From: an uncultured Anaerotruncus sp.
GTDB lineage: Bacteria; Bacillota_A; Clostridia; Oscillospirales; CAG-272
DNA length: 6,205 bases
NCBI GenBank assembly: GCA_958414155.1
Contig: CATYWI010000082.1
Location: 1 to 6,205, forward strand
Direction: 5' to 3'
Shown: positions 1-4,643 of the stretch, one piece after another
How the letters are laid out: every line of letters starts with the position of its first letter
How positions within the stretch are numbered: the stretch's first letter is position 1
The notes under the pieces: generated by a model
Database searches by the model: none
Told to the model about the DNA's origin: nothing
The model's input: the letters and a program-made list of their open reading frames with translations, nothing else
Position numbers and translations under genes: made by a program

Positions 1-62
1 AACCTTTTTTGACCATAATTCAGTTTTTTCTCAATGTTAGCGCAGGCGAATGTCCGGTATTC

Positions 63-100
63 AAAATCCGCCGTCCGGCTTTTTATAGCAGACTGCGGAT
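63..100 (-). terminator. possible weak terminator of the accessory operon
   Basis: Downstream of the HTH gene, the minus strand can fold an imperfect hairpin. An outer stem ATCCGC/GCGGAT (95-100 with 66-71) is followed, after an A-G mismatch, by GTC/GAC, with an A-rich loop. It is followed by only a short T run (63-66, then GA). The mismatches and weak T tract make this a modest candidate. Nothing better is visible between the stop codon and the window edge, and bases 1-62 hold no recognisable gene. Confidence 0.35.
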
Positions 101-108
101 ATTGAATT

Positions 109-828
109 TTATTTTGTGCGACTCGCCGAGAGCGCGTCCCCAAGGATTTTGATTAAATATGATGGCGGGTTTCGCCGTCCGGAACACCAATCCTGAACAG
201 AGCGGTGCGGGATGTCGAAGCGCCTTGAGAGCTCCGCTTGGGTCAATCCGAAACGGTCACAAAGATCCTTTATCGTGTTGATGTCGCTTATTTCGGTGAC
301 AATTTCAAACCGGTTGCCGTCAAATCTGATTTTGAGTTTTTCTCCTTTTTTGTCGCTGTATACATAGGTTCTGCCGGTTTCGGGTTTGCAGTCAACGTCA
401 TTGTATTCCCAGTAAGCCAGTGACCAACCCGCATCAGTGGGTACAACTCCGACTATACCGTCAAGACCGCCGTCCACATAATTGTACGCAAATGCATCAT
501 CCTTGTCCATGTACTCATCGGTGACATCTCTTGTGGCCGGATCGCAAAAAGCGATGTATTGTGCGGGCTCCAGATCGTAAGGGATGCTCTCCAGATGTTT
601 ATAAGCAATACGATACGCATCGGGCTTGGTGAGCTTTTTTATTTTGGCAGATTCGGGGTGATCTACATGTTCGATCAGGATAAAGCGCCCCGGTTCTTTC
701 CGCGCAAAAGCGTACCATGATGTGCGGTCTTCGGGCGATGTTTCGCCGTAGCCGCTGTACTCTGCGCAGATCATCCAAATGCCGATGACCTCTGCATCAA
801 AATAGTTACTAAGATAGATCGGATTCAT
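109..828 (-). CDS. unknown protein with C-terminal helix-turn-helix domain
   Basis: Third gene of the minus-strand operon, 239 aa. The start is fixed by a strong AAAGGAG at 834-840, 5 nt before the ATG and 14 nt from the end of the preceding gene, so translation is probably coupled. Residues about 187-230 form a small helix-turn-helix: LTQAELSRRFDIP, then HRSVQDW as likely recognition helix, then a GRRNPP turn. This style is common in short Clostridia HTH proteins with the pattern 'IPxRTxQxWExGxRxPP'. Residues 1-180 match no family I recognise; they are rich in Trp, Tyr and acidic residues and have no signal peptide or membrane segment. An HTH protein last in an operon whose promoter carries a palindrome suggests an autoregulator, with the N-terminal part acting as effector or sensor. 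That role is inference. Confidence 0.85.
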   Translation of the reverse strand: MNPIYLSNYFDAEVIGIWMICAEYSGYGETSPEDRTSWYAFARKEPGRFILIEHVDHPESAKIKKLTKPDAYRIAYKHLESIPYDLEPAQYIAFCDPATRDVTDEYMDKDDAFAYNYVDGGLDGIVGVVPTDAGWSLAYWEYNDVDCKPETGRTYVYSDKKGEKLKIRFDGNRFEIVTEISDINTIKDLCDRFGLTQAELSRRFDIPHRSVQDWCSGRRNPPSYLIKILGDALSASRTK

Positions 829-842
829 TTTTACTCCTTTAA

Positions 843-1262
843 TCAGCCCCAGTTATCCAGCGTTATTATTTTTGGGTTCAGTCCCTTGATAAGCCATACA
901 GTGCCCGAGTAAGGATGCGCACCTTGGTAAATTGCAGGGTCGGTATCTCCCGTGCGTATCCCCCACAAAGCGGAAATATCACCGTTAGCATCAAAGATAA
1001 TATCCATATCGGTGTCTGCCTTATCGCCGTCGAGCCAAACCGTTCCTGGCAACTCCGGGCGAACATCATCAAAGTGATTCACCTCGACAAGCTCGTATTC
1101 CCCTTCATACGGCCAAGGAAACGGTATTCCGCCGGGAAAGAGCGCAGGAAGTTCATTGTCGCCGCACTGCAACCAGTTGGCAACAAAAACACCGTCATCG
1201 TCATAAATGATAATTCCTGATTCATGATTGGTGTCGTTCAGATTGAATGTTTTCTTTTCCAT
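843..1262 (-). CDS. very acidic hypothetical protein
   Basis: Second gene of the accessory operon, 139 aa, no family recognised. The ATG at 1262 is chosen because AAGGAG lies 7-8 nt upstream; an in-frame ATG at 1319 has no ribosome binding site and would run into the preceding gene. The protein is soluble and strongly acidic: about 25 Asp/Glu against 7 Lys/Arg, including an early YDDD run and an Asp-rich centre (LDGDKADTDMD). It has six Trp and Gly/Pro-rich turns (PGGIPFPWP), suggesting a compact beta-rich fold. High acidity with few basic residues is seen in DNA-mimic inhibitors such as some anti-restriction and anti-CRISPR proteins, but charge alone proves nothing. Gap to the upstream gene 34 nt, to the downstream gene 14 nt, no promoter between: cotranscribed. 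Confidence 0.82.
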   Translation of the reverse strand: MEKKTFNLNDTNHESGIIIYDDDGVFVANWLQCGDNELPALFPGGIPFPWPYEGEYELVEVNHFDDVRPELPGTVWLDGDKADTDMDIIFDANGDISALWGIRTGDTDPAIYQGAHPYSGTVWLIKGLNPKIITLDNWG

Positions 1263-1296
1263 TTTCTGTATCTCCTTTTGCGCGATGATAATTATA

Positions 1297-1734
1297 TCAT
1301 TTGTTGATTTCGGCAGCATGCGCGCGGATAAAGTTGATTTCGTCGCGGGTATCGATCCAAAAGCTGGCGTTGCACTTGGTGCTCATCCAAGCCATGACCT
1401 GCGCATAAAACTTATCAAGGTCATCCTGTGCCTTTTTAGCATCGGCAGCACGCTCCGGGTGAGTAGCGAGGACCTTGCTGTTGCGTTCTGCGGTTTTCGC
1501 GTAAAGAGCTTTTACTTCGTCCAACCTTTTTGCGCGGATGCTCTCGGCCCAAGAGATCTGTTTTTCCGTCCCGGTGAGAGCGGGAAGATCGTTACCGGTA
1601 GTCTGCTGTGCCTTGTAGCACTCACTGCAAACGTGGTTCTCATACCATTTAATTTTGTTCTCACGCTCAGCGGCGGAGCCGAAAACTTCAACCTCAACCT
1701 CGTGACCGCAGCTGCATTTAACATTGATCTTCAT
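1297..1734 (-). CDS. Cys-rich zinc-ribbon-like hypothetical protein
   Basis: First gene of the accessory operon, 145 aa. The start is supported by AAAGGAG about 8 nt before the ATG and lies roughly 50 nt from the predicted transcription start. The N-terminus carries a CxC pair (Cys7, Cys9, followed by GH) and a CxxC pair (Cys36, Cys39), the layout of a small zinc-binding ribbon. Then comes LTGTEKQISWAESIR (about 53-67), a motif I associate with uncharacterised proteins on phages and conjugative elements of Bacillota and Bacteroidota. The rest (70-145) is charged and probably helical. There is no membrane segment or signal peptide. The motif fits an accessory, mobile-element origin; the molecular function is unknown. 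Zinc binding is inferred from Cys spacing only. Confidence 0.85.
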   Translation of the reverse strand: MKINVKCSCGHEVEVEVFGSAAERENKIKWYENHVCSECYKAQQTTGNDLPALTGTEKQISWAESIRAKRLDEVKALYAKTAERNSKVLATHPERAADAKKAQDDLDKFYAQVMAWMSTKCNASFWIDTRDEINFIRAHAAEINK

Positions 1735-1793
1735 TTCAGATACTCCTTTTTGCTTGGGGCTTTGTTTTTTGTTCCTTCCCCTTCAACACTTAT

Positions 1794-1822
1794 ATTATAG
1801 CACGCAATGCGTGCATTGTCAA
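1794..1822 (-). promoter_or_regulatory. perfect consensus sigma-A promoter of the accessory operon
   Basis: Read on the minus strand: TTGACA (1822-1817), exactly 17 bases, TATAAT (1799-1794). Both hexamers match the consensus fully. Transcription should start near 1787, giving a leader of about 50 nt before the first gene. Such a strong promoter normally needs repression, which fits the palindrome filling its spacer. Confidence 0.88.
1800..1814. promoter_or_regulatory. 15-bp palindromic operator inside the promoter spacer
   Basis: GCACGCA-A-TGCGTGC is a perfect inverted repeat with 7-base arms around one central base, lying wholly between the -35 and -10 hexamers. A dimeric repressor bound here would block RNA polymerase. 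The HTH protein at the end of this operon is the obvious candidate. A further copy of the half-site GCACGCA occurs upstream at 1863-1869, possibly an auxiliary site. That it is an operator is inferred from symmetry and position. Confidence 0.65.
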
Positions 1823-1883
1823 GGGGTTTCTCAAAAAAAAATTATTCTTTTGATTATTTTTTGCACGCAAAATGTATTGTACG

Positions 1884-1910
1884 GCGAGATTTGGCACTAT
1901 GCGAGATTTG
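1884..1910. repeat. 10-bp direct repeat in the AT-rich intergenic region
   Basis: GCGAGATTTG occurs at 1884-1893 and again at 1901-1910, separated by GCACTAT, for a 17-base period. A related GCGATTT follows at 1924-1930. The repeats lie between two divergent promoters (1794-1822 and 1974-2002). They could be binding sites for a regulator, arm-type recombination sites, or chance. The rest of 1823-1973 is AT-rich and holds no gene I can support. Confidence 0.5.
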
Positions 1911-1973
1911 ATGTAAGCTTGAGGCGATTTTATTTTTTATAATACATCTGCCGAATAATTTTCGCCCAAACTA

Positions 1974-2002
1974 TTGATACGCACTCAAAAGTGTGGTACA
2001 AT
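1974..2002 (+). promoter_or_regulatory. sigma-A promoter of the small RNA candidate
   Basis: TTGATA (1974-1979), 17 bases, TACAAT (1997-2002), with TGTGG directly before the -10, matching the TRTGn extended -10 element of Gram-positive bacteria. Expected start near 2008. The spacer contains the short inverted repeat CACT-CAAA-AGTG (1982-1993). No protein gene follows in sense; the transcript meets a strong terminator about 130 nt on. Confidence 0.75.
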
Positions 2003-2029
2003 ACAAGTGGCGAAAGCTTGTCTGTGAGC

Positions 2030-2050
2030 AGCTATTAGCTGCGAGCTGTG
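2030..2050 (+). repeat. three degenerate AGCTNNN heptamers
   Basis: AGCTATT, AGCTGCG and AGCTGTG follow one another without gaps, preceded by GTGAGC. The repeat creates the GCAGCT/AGCTGC stem of the small RNA candidate and permits alternative pairings. It may be a decayed simple repeat rather than a functional element. Confidence 0.5.
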
Positions 2051-2104
2051 GATTGAAAAGAAATTAAAAATCCCGATGAGTGGGTGTATACATCCAAATT
2101 GGGT

Positions 2105-2138
2105 AACGAGGCGGAGAGTTATCTCTGCCTCGTTTTCT
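2105..2138 (+). terminator. strong rho-independent terminator of the small RNA unit
   Basis: A 13-bp stem pairs AACGAGGCGGAGA (2105-2117) with TCTCTGCCTCGTT (2122-2134), with one G-U pair and a GTTA loop, then a T-rich tail TTTTCTAT (2133-2140). The T tract is on the plus strand only, so it ends rightward transcription. Confidence 0.88.
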
Positions 2139-2164
2139 ATCATAGCTTACGCCATCAGCAAAAC

Positions 2165-2196
2165 AAAGCCCCGACCAACCGGTCGGGGCTTTTGTG
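2165..2196 (-). terminator. bidirectional terminator after the lysis cassette
   Basis: A perfect 12-bp stem AAAGCCCCGACC/GGTCGGGGCTTT (2165-2176 with 2181-2192) has loop AACC. On the minus strand it is followed by TTTGTTTTG, just downstream of the holin stop codon; on the plus strand by TTTTGTG. It ends the lysis operon and backs up the small RNA terminator, separating the convergent units. Confidence 0.9.
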
Positions 2197-2198
2197 CT

Positions 2199-2429
2199 TT
2201 ATTCCGCTTTTTCGTCTGCTGTTTCCGTCAGTTCCGGCAGTCCTGCGAGGCTGGTGAGCATCGAGAGGATGCCTGCGAGGGCGGAGGCGGAGGCGACGGC
2301 AAGCCAGTTGACGTCGCCAAGCACGGCGGAGGTCCCGATGGTCGCCACGGCGGTCTGTGCCACCGTCTTCACGGCGCGTATGCCGGCTGCCTTCAGCCAG
2401 CGGAGGAGCTTTTCTTTCTTCATCTTCAT
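2199..2429 (-). CDS. phage holin, r1t-like
   Basis: A 76-aa small membrane protein, last gene of the lysis cassette. It has a basic N-terminus ([12 protein letters not shown]), then [19 protein letters not shown] as first hydrophobic segment, a LGDVNW turn, a second hydrophobic segment about residues 42-61, and an acidic tail. The pattern 'R-A-x-K-T-x-A-Q-T ... D-V-x-W ... A-L-A-x-x-x-S-x-L-T-S' is that of the r1t-type holin family. Holins form holes in the cytoplasmic membrane at a set time and let the endolysin reach the wall. The start is taken at 2429, with GGAAAGG about 7 nt before it; a second ATG two codons later (2423) is equally spaced from a nearer AAAGG. This dual-start layout is known in some holin genes for making an inhibitor form. 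The longer frame reaching 2501 lacks a binding site and overlaps the gene before. Confidence 0.85.
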   Translation of the reverse strand: MKMKKEKLLRWLKAAGIRAVKTVAQTAVATIGTSAVLGDVNWLAVASASALAGILSMLTSLAGLPELTETADEKAE

Positions 2430-2448
2430 TACCTTTCCTTTCCGGGAA

Positions 2449-2745
2449 TCATATCCCCAAGTGTGCAAGTATGTACGCCGCAAGCCCGGCGGCGAGGGCA
2501 AGTATGATCTTGTCCACTACCATCTCCCAGCGGCGCGCGGGCTTGGCGGCAAGGCTCTTGACGTCGGTCTTTATCTCCTTGATGTCCACATCCATCGTGT
2601 CCTGCCGCTGCGCGATCAGGGCAATGGTGTTCAGCATCTTGTCGTTCTCCGCCTGATGGCGCTCAAGAGCGTCTATGCGGTGGGTGTTCGACCGCGACCG
2701 GCTGTCCACGGCTTCGAGCTTTACGGCGATGTCTTCGGTCTCCAT
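2449..2745 (-). CDS. XhlA-like phage lysis accessory membrane protein
   Basis: 98 aa. The start at 2745 follows a near-perfect GGAGGTGA whose last three bases are the stop codon of the amidase gene, so the two are translationally coupled. Residues about 1-70 are charged and predicted coiled coil ([18 protein letters not shown], then a heptad-like run to [13 protein letters not shown]). A single hydrophobic segment ([19 protein letters not shown]) ends the protein. This architecture, a soluble coiled coil with one C-terminal membrane anchor, and the position between amidase and holin fit the haemolysin XhlA family. In the Bacillus PBSX phage, XhlA works with the holin and amidase to lyse cells. 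Family call from architecture and context, not from an alignment. Confidence 0.75.
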   Translation of the reverse strand: METEDIAVKLEAVDSRSRSNTHRIDALERHQAENDKMLNTIALIAQRQDTMDVDIKEIKTDVKSLAAKPARRWEMVVDKIILALAAGLAAYILAHLGI

Positions 2746-2749
2746 CCTC

Positions 2750-3667
2750 TCACCTCCGCGGGATGATGAGCACGTCGCCGGGATAGATCGCCGCCTCGGT
2801 CATGCCGTTTGCACGCACGATCTCGCCGTAGCGGATGCCCGCGCCGAGGTATTCCTTGGCGATGCGCCAGAGGCTGTCGCCGGGCTTGACCGTGTAGGTC
2901 ACAGCCTCGGCGCCCGGTATGGTCAGCCGCTGTCCGGGGTAGATGAGGCTCGGGTCTATGATGCCGTTGGCGGTCACGAGCGTGCGCCAGTCCACGCCGA
3001 AGCGCGCGCCGATGCCGGAGAGCGTGTCACCCGCACGGACGGTGTATACCGTCCCGCCCTGCGCCGGGTCGGGTGTGGGAGTTGGCACGACCTTGCCGAG
3101 CTTTGCCGCTACGTCACGGCGGAAGCCGTCCATGGTCTTATCCATGCCGAGCTGACGCCAGAGATGCTCCGGATCACCGTGGTTTGACGCGATGCCGCGC
3201 GCGTGACCCTCGGCGTGACCGATGATAACGCCGTCGGCTGTCGGGTCAAGACCGAACTTGTCGCAGAGATAAGCGAACAGCTCGACCGCCGCATTGTAGG
3301 TGCGCAGCGCGCAGGCGACCGCCGCCGGGCGGTCGGCGTTGCGGAGCGTAAACGTCGCGCTTGACGGCTTGTAGCGGATGCAGTCCGGCTCGCCCATCTC
3401 GACGCCGATGTGGGTCTGATTCGCCGCGCCTCCCGCGTGCCATCCGCAGATGTCCCACGGCAGGAACTGCCACACCTCTCCCGTGTTGCCGTCGATGAAC
3501 CCGTGAACCGCGACCTCCTTCGCGGGATTGTTCCAGCCGCGGGCGAATACCTCGGCATTGGGCTGAGGCGTGCCGATAGAGTGGAGCATAAGACCGAGCA
3601 CCTTCATTGGCTGTGCGATCCGGTAGCAGGTGTTTTCCGTGAGCATGGCTTGTGTTATTTTAATCAT
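2750..3667 (-). CDS. endolysin: N-acetylmuramoyl-L-alanine amidase with two LysM repeats
   Basis: 305 aa. The start is placed at 3667 because AAAGGA lies about 9 nt before it; an in-frame ATG at 3700 has no binding site. Residues about 20-175 are an Amidase_2/PGRP-type zinc amidase. His29 (LHSIG) and His151 (GHAEG) are the expected zinc ligands, with the SNHGDP segment (161-166) supplying the third; Glu90 (GVEMG) lies in the conserved core. It cuts the bond between muramic acid and the peptide stem. A Pro/Thr linker (194-201) leads to LysM repeats at about 208-250 and 258-303 (YTVRAGDTL, YTVKPGDSLWRIA), which bind the glycan. There is no signal peptide, so export needs the holin. Domain order and length are usual for Clostridia phage endolysins, and no active-site damage is seen. 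It is followed by the XhlA-like and holin genes. Confidence 0.92.
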   Translation of the reverse strand: MIKITQAMLTENTCYRIAQPMKVLGLMLHSIGTPQPNAEVFARGWNNPAKEVAVHGFIDGNTGEVWQFLPWDICGWHAGGAANQTHIGVEMGEPDCIRYKPSSATFTLRNADRPAAVACALRTYNAAVELFAYLCDKFGLDPTADGVIIGHAEGHARGIASNHGDPEHLWRQLGMDKTMDGFRRDVAAKLGKVVPTPTPDPAQGGTVYTVRAGDTLSGIGARFGVDWRTLVTANGIIDPSLIYPGQRLTIPGAEAVTYTVKPGDSLWRIAKEYLGAGIRYGEIVRANGMTEAAIYPGDVLIIPRR

Positions 3668-3736
3668 GATGTACCATCCTTTGCTTTTGATACTGTACAT
3701 TTTACTGCCGGTATATGCCGCGCGGAGCGTGCCTGC

Positions 3737-4354
3737 TTACTGCGATACATGCCGTTCTCCTTTTGCGGGAGCGTCATACAGCTCTGCAGTGGCGGTCCGT
3801 GCCGCTTCGGCGGCGCTGTTTGCGGAGCTTGCCGCCATTCCCGCTCTTGCCGCGGCATATGCGGCGCTCTCCTTGGCTCTTTCCACGCTGTCGGCGGCTT
3901 CGTTGGCGCGTGCGGTGGCGGAACGCGCAGCCGCTGCGGCGCTGTTTGCATCCTTTACGGCGGCTCCGGCCGCTTCAAGGTATGCGGTAAGCCTTTCGTT
4001 GCCGTTGCCGTCGGCGGCAAGCGCCCCTTCGGCGCGTGTGCATATCGACGGGACCACCGTCACGGGCAGCCCCACTGTCGCAAGCGCGGGACCGTCGCCT
4101 GCGATCACGCCAAGCTCAAATGTTCCGGGACGCGATATGCGCGGCAGGCCGCACTCGGCGGCGCTGTCGGCAAGAGTAACGGAGTAAAGCACGTCCCCGT
4201 CCGACAAAAGCACGGTTTTGTCGGCATATGCGTTCCACTCGGCGGAAAATTTAAAGCGCAGACGATAGTCGCTGTTGCAGCAAACTATTCCGTGCGCGGC
4301 GCTTCCGGCACTCGGCAGCTTGCCGGAAACCTCGATATCAATGTAGTTCGCCAT
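3737..4354 (-). CDS. phage tail/baseplate-like protein with Ala-rich coiled coil
   Basis: 205 aa, first gene of the phage cassette. The ATG at 4354 is preceded by GAAAGGT about 10 nt upstream; longer frames reaching 4456 run through the leader hairpin. Residues 1-105 (MANYIDIEVSG, then NSDYRLRFKFSAEWNAYADKT) resemble a small domain I know from gut Bacillota prophages, where it sits just upstream of the lysis genes and is usually called a tail, baseplate or fibre protein. Residues about 120-195 are mostly Ala with heptad-spaced Glu, Arg and Asp, a long helical coiled coil expected to trimerise as in tail fibres. There is no receptor-binding head after the coil; the protein ends in a short polar tail, so it may be an adaptor or a shortened fibre. 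Name based on pattern and position only. Confidence 0.72.
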   Translation of the reverse strand: MANYIDIEVSGKLPSAGSAAHGIVCCNSDYRLRFKFSAEWNAYADKTVLLSDGDVLYSVTLADSAAECGLPRISRPGTFELGVIAGDGPALATVGLPVTVVPSICTRAEGALAADGNGNERLTAYLEAAGAAVKDANSAAAAARSATARANEAADSVERAKESAAYAAARAGMAASSANSAAEAARTATAELYDAPAKGERHVSQ

Positions 4355-4382
4355 TTTATAATTACCTTTCGTATGCTTTTTT

Positions 4383-4410
4383 GCGGGACCGCTTTGGCGC
4401 GCAGTCCCGC
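4383..4410 (-). promoter_or_regulatory. leader hairpin upstream of the phage cassette
   Basis: On the minus strand GCGGGACTGC (4410-4401) pairs with GCGGTCCCGC (4392-4383), a 10-bp stem with one G-U pair and loop GCGCCAAA, followed by a run of A rather than T. It is therefore not a terminator in either direction. It lies 29 nt before the ATG of the tail-like gene and may stabilise the message or affect translation. A TATAAT at 4421-4426 (minus strand) lies just upstream but has no good -35 at the right distance, so the cassette's promoter is uncertain. Confidence 0.5.
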
Positions 4411-4526
4411 CCTGCTCCGAAATTATATACTGCAGCGCCGTGTACGGTGGTCTCAATACGTCTCACCCCGTATCCTTGCGGTTTTTTGCCGATGCATGCA
4501 AATCGGGCTGAATAATATGAATTTTC

Positions 4527-4555
4527 TTGACAGCACCAATAAGGTGTGATATAAT
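4527..4555 (+). promoter_or_regulatory. consensus sigma-A promoter of the polysaccharide operon
   Basis: TTGACA (4527-4532), 17 bases, TATAAT (4550-4555), with TGTGA before the -10 (TRTGn element). Transcription should begin near 4562, about 80 nt before the first gene. The spacer holds a short inverted repeat CACC-AATAA-GGTG (4535-4547). Confidence 0.87.
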
Positions 4556-4591
4556 GATAATGTATTTTTTGTCGGCACATGACAGCGCCTG

Positions 4592-4611
4592 CAGGATGCG
4601 CACGCATCCTG
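4592..4611 (+). promoter_or_regulatory. 20-bp palindrome in the polysaccharide operon leader
   Basis: CAGGATGCG-CA-CGCATCCTG is a perfect inverted repeat with 9-base arms, about 30 bases after the predicted transcription start and 33 bases before the chosen start codon. As DNA it could be a repressor site; as RNA it gives an 8-bp hairpin with a GCAC loop. No T tract follows, so it is not a plain terminator. Confidence 0.55.
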
Positions 4612-4643
4612 TCGCGCAGCTTCCGAAAGTGAGAAAAAACCGC

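Larger units (their letters stand above)
2008..2138 (+). ncRNA. candidate structured small RNA, family not recognised
   Basis: A free-standing transcription unit of about 130 nt, bounded by the promoter at 1974-2002 and the terminator at 2105-2138, with no credible reading frame. Visible structure in order: a tiny GC-GAAA-GC hairpin (2010-2017); a perfect stem GCAGCT/AGCTGC with loop ATT (2028-2042); an unpaired purine-rich linker, mostly A (2051-2070); a two-part hairpin with outer stem CCCGAT/ATTGGG (2072-2077 with 2098-2103), a small internal loop, and inner stem TGGGTG/CATCCA capped by TATA (2081-2096); and the terminator hairpin. It matches no riboswitch, 6S, tracrRNA or retron RNA I know, and no gene follows for it to control in cis. 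It could be a trans-acting phage or accessory sRNA, or, on read-through, antisense to the holin end. Transcription is inferred, not shown. Confidence 0.55.

Noticed and set aside
1263..1319. N-terminal extension of the acidic protein from an ATG at 1319
   Set aside because: No binding site there and it would overlap the preceding gene; AAGGAG before the ATG at 1262 decides the start.
1228..1800. Plus-strand open frame of 190 codons with hydrophobic stretches
   Set aside because: It mirrors the Cys-rich protein gene on the other strand, which has a clear binding site and promoter; the hydrophobicity is a by-product of antisense coding.
1915..1943. Extra plus-strand promoter using TATAAT at 1938-1943
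   Set aside because: The only -35-like hexamer (TTGAGG, 1919-1924) is 13 bases away, too close, and nothing suitable lies at 16-18 bases.
2008..2138. Riboswitch, retron msr/msd, type III antitoxin RNA or tracrRNA
   Set aside because: No downstream sense gene, no reverse transcriptase, no toxin gene, no CRISPR repeat complement and no familiar aptamer core.
2076..2507. Plus-strand open frame of 143 codons beginning inside the small RNA
   Set aside because: It has no ribosome binding site, runs through two strong terminators, and is antisense to the holin gene with unnatural composition.
1800..4530. Attachment-site pair flanking the phage cassette
   Set aside because: By eye only short matches such as GAATAAT are shared by the two flanks; this is too little to call a core site, and no integrase or tRNA gene is present.
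3410..4549. Long plus-strand open frame (379 codons) across the phage cassette
   Set aside because: It is antisense to the amidase and tail-like genes, has no family motifs, is rich in Cys/Arg/Gly typical of a shadow frame in GC-rich DNA, and ends over the polysaccharide promoter.
4527..4643. Longer N-terminus for the S26-like peptidase
   Set aside because: The frame is open, but its first possible starts overlap the -35 and -10 hexamers, so they would not be in the mRNA.
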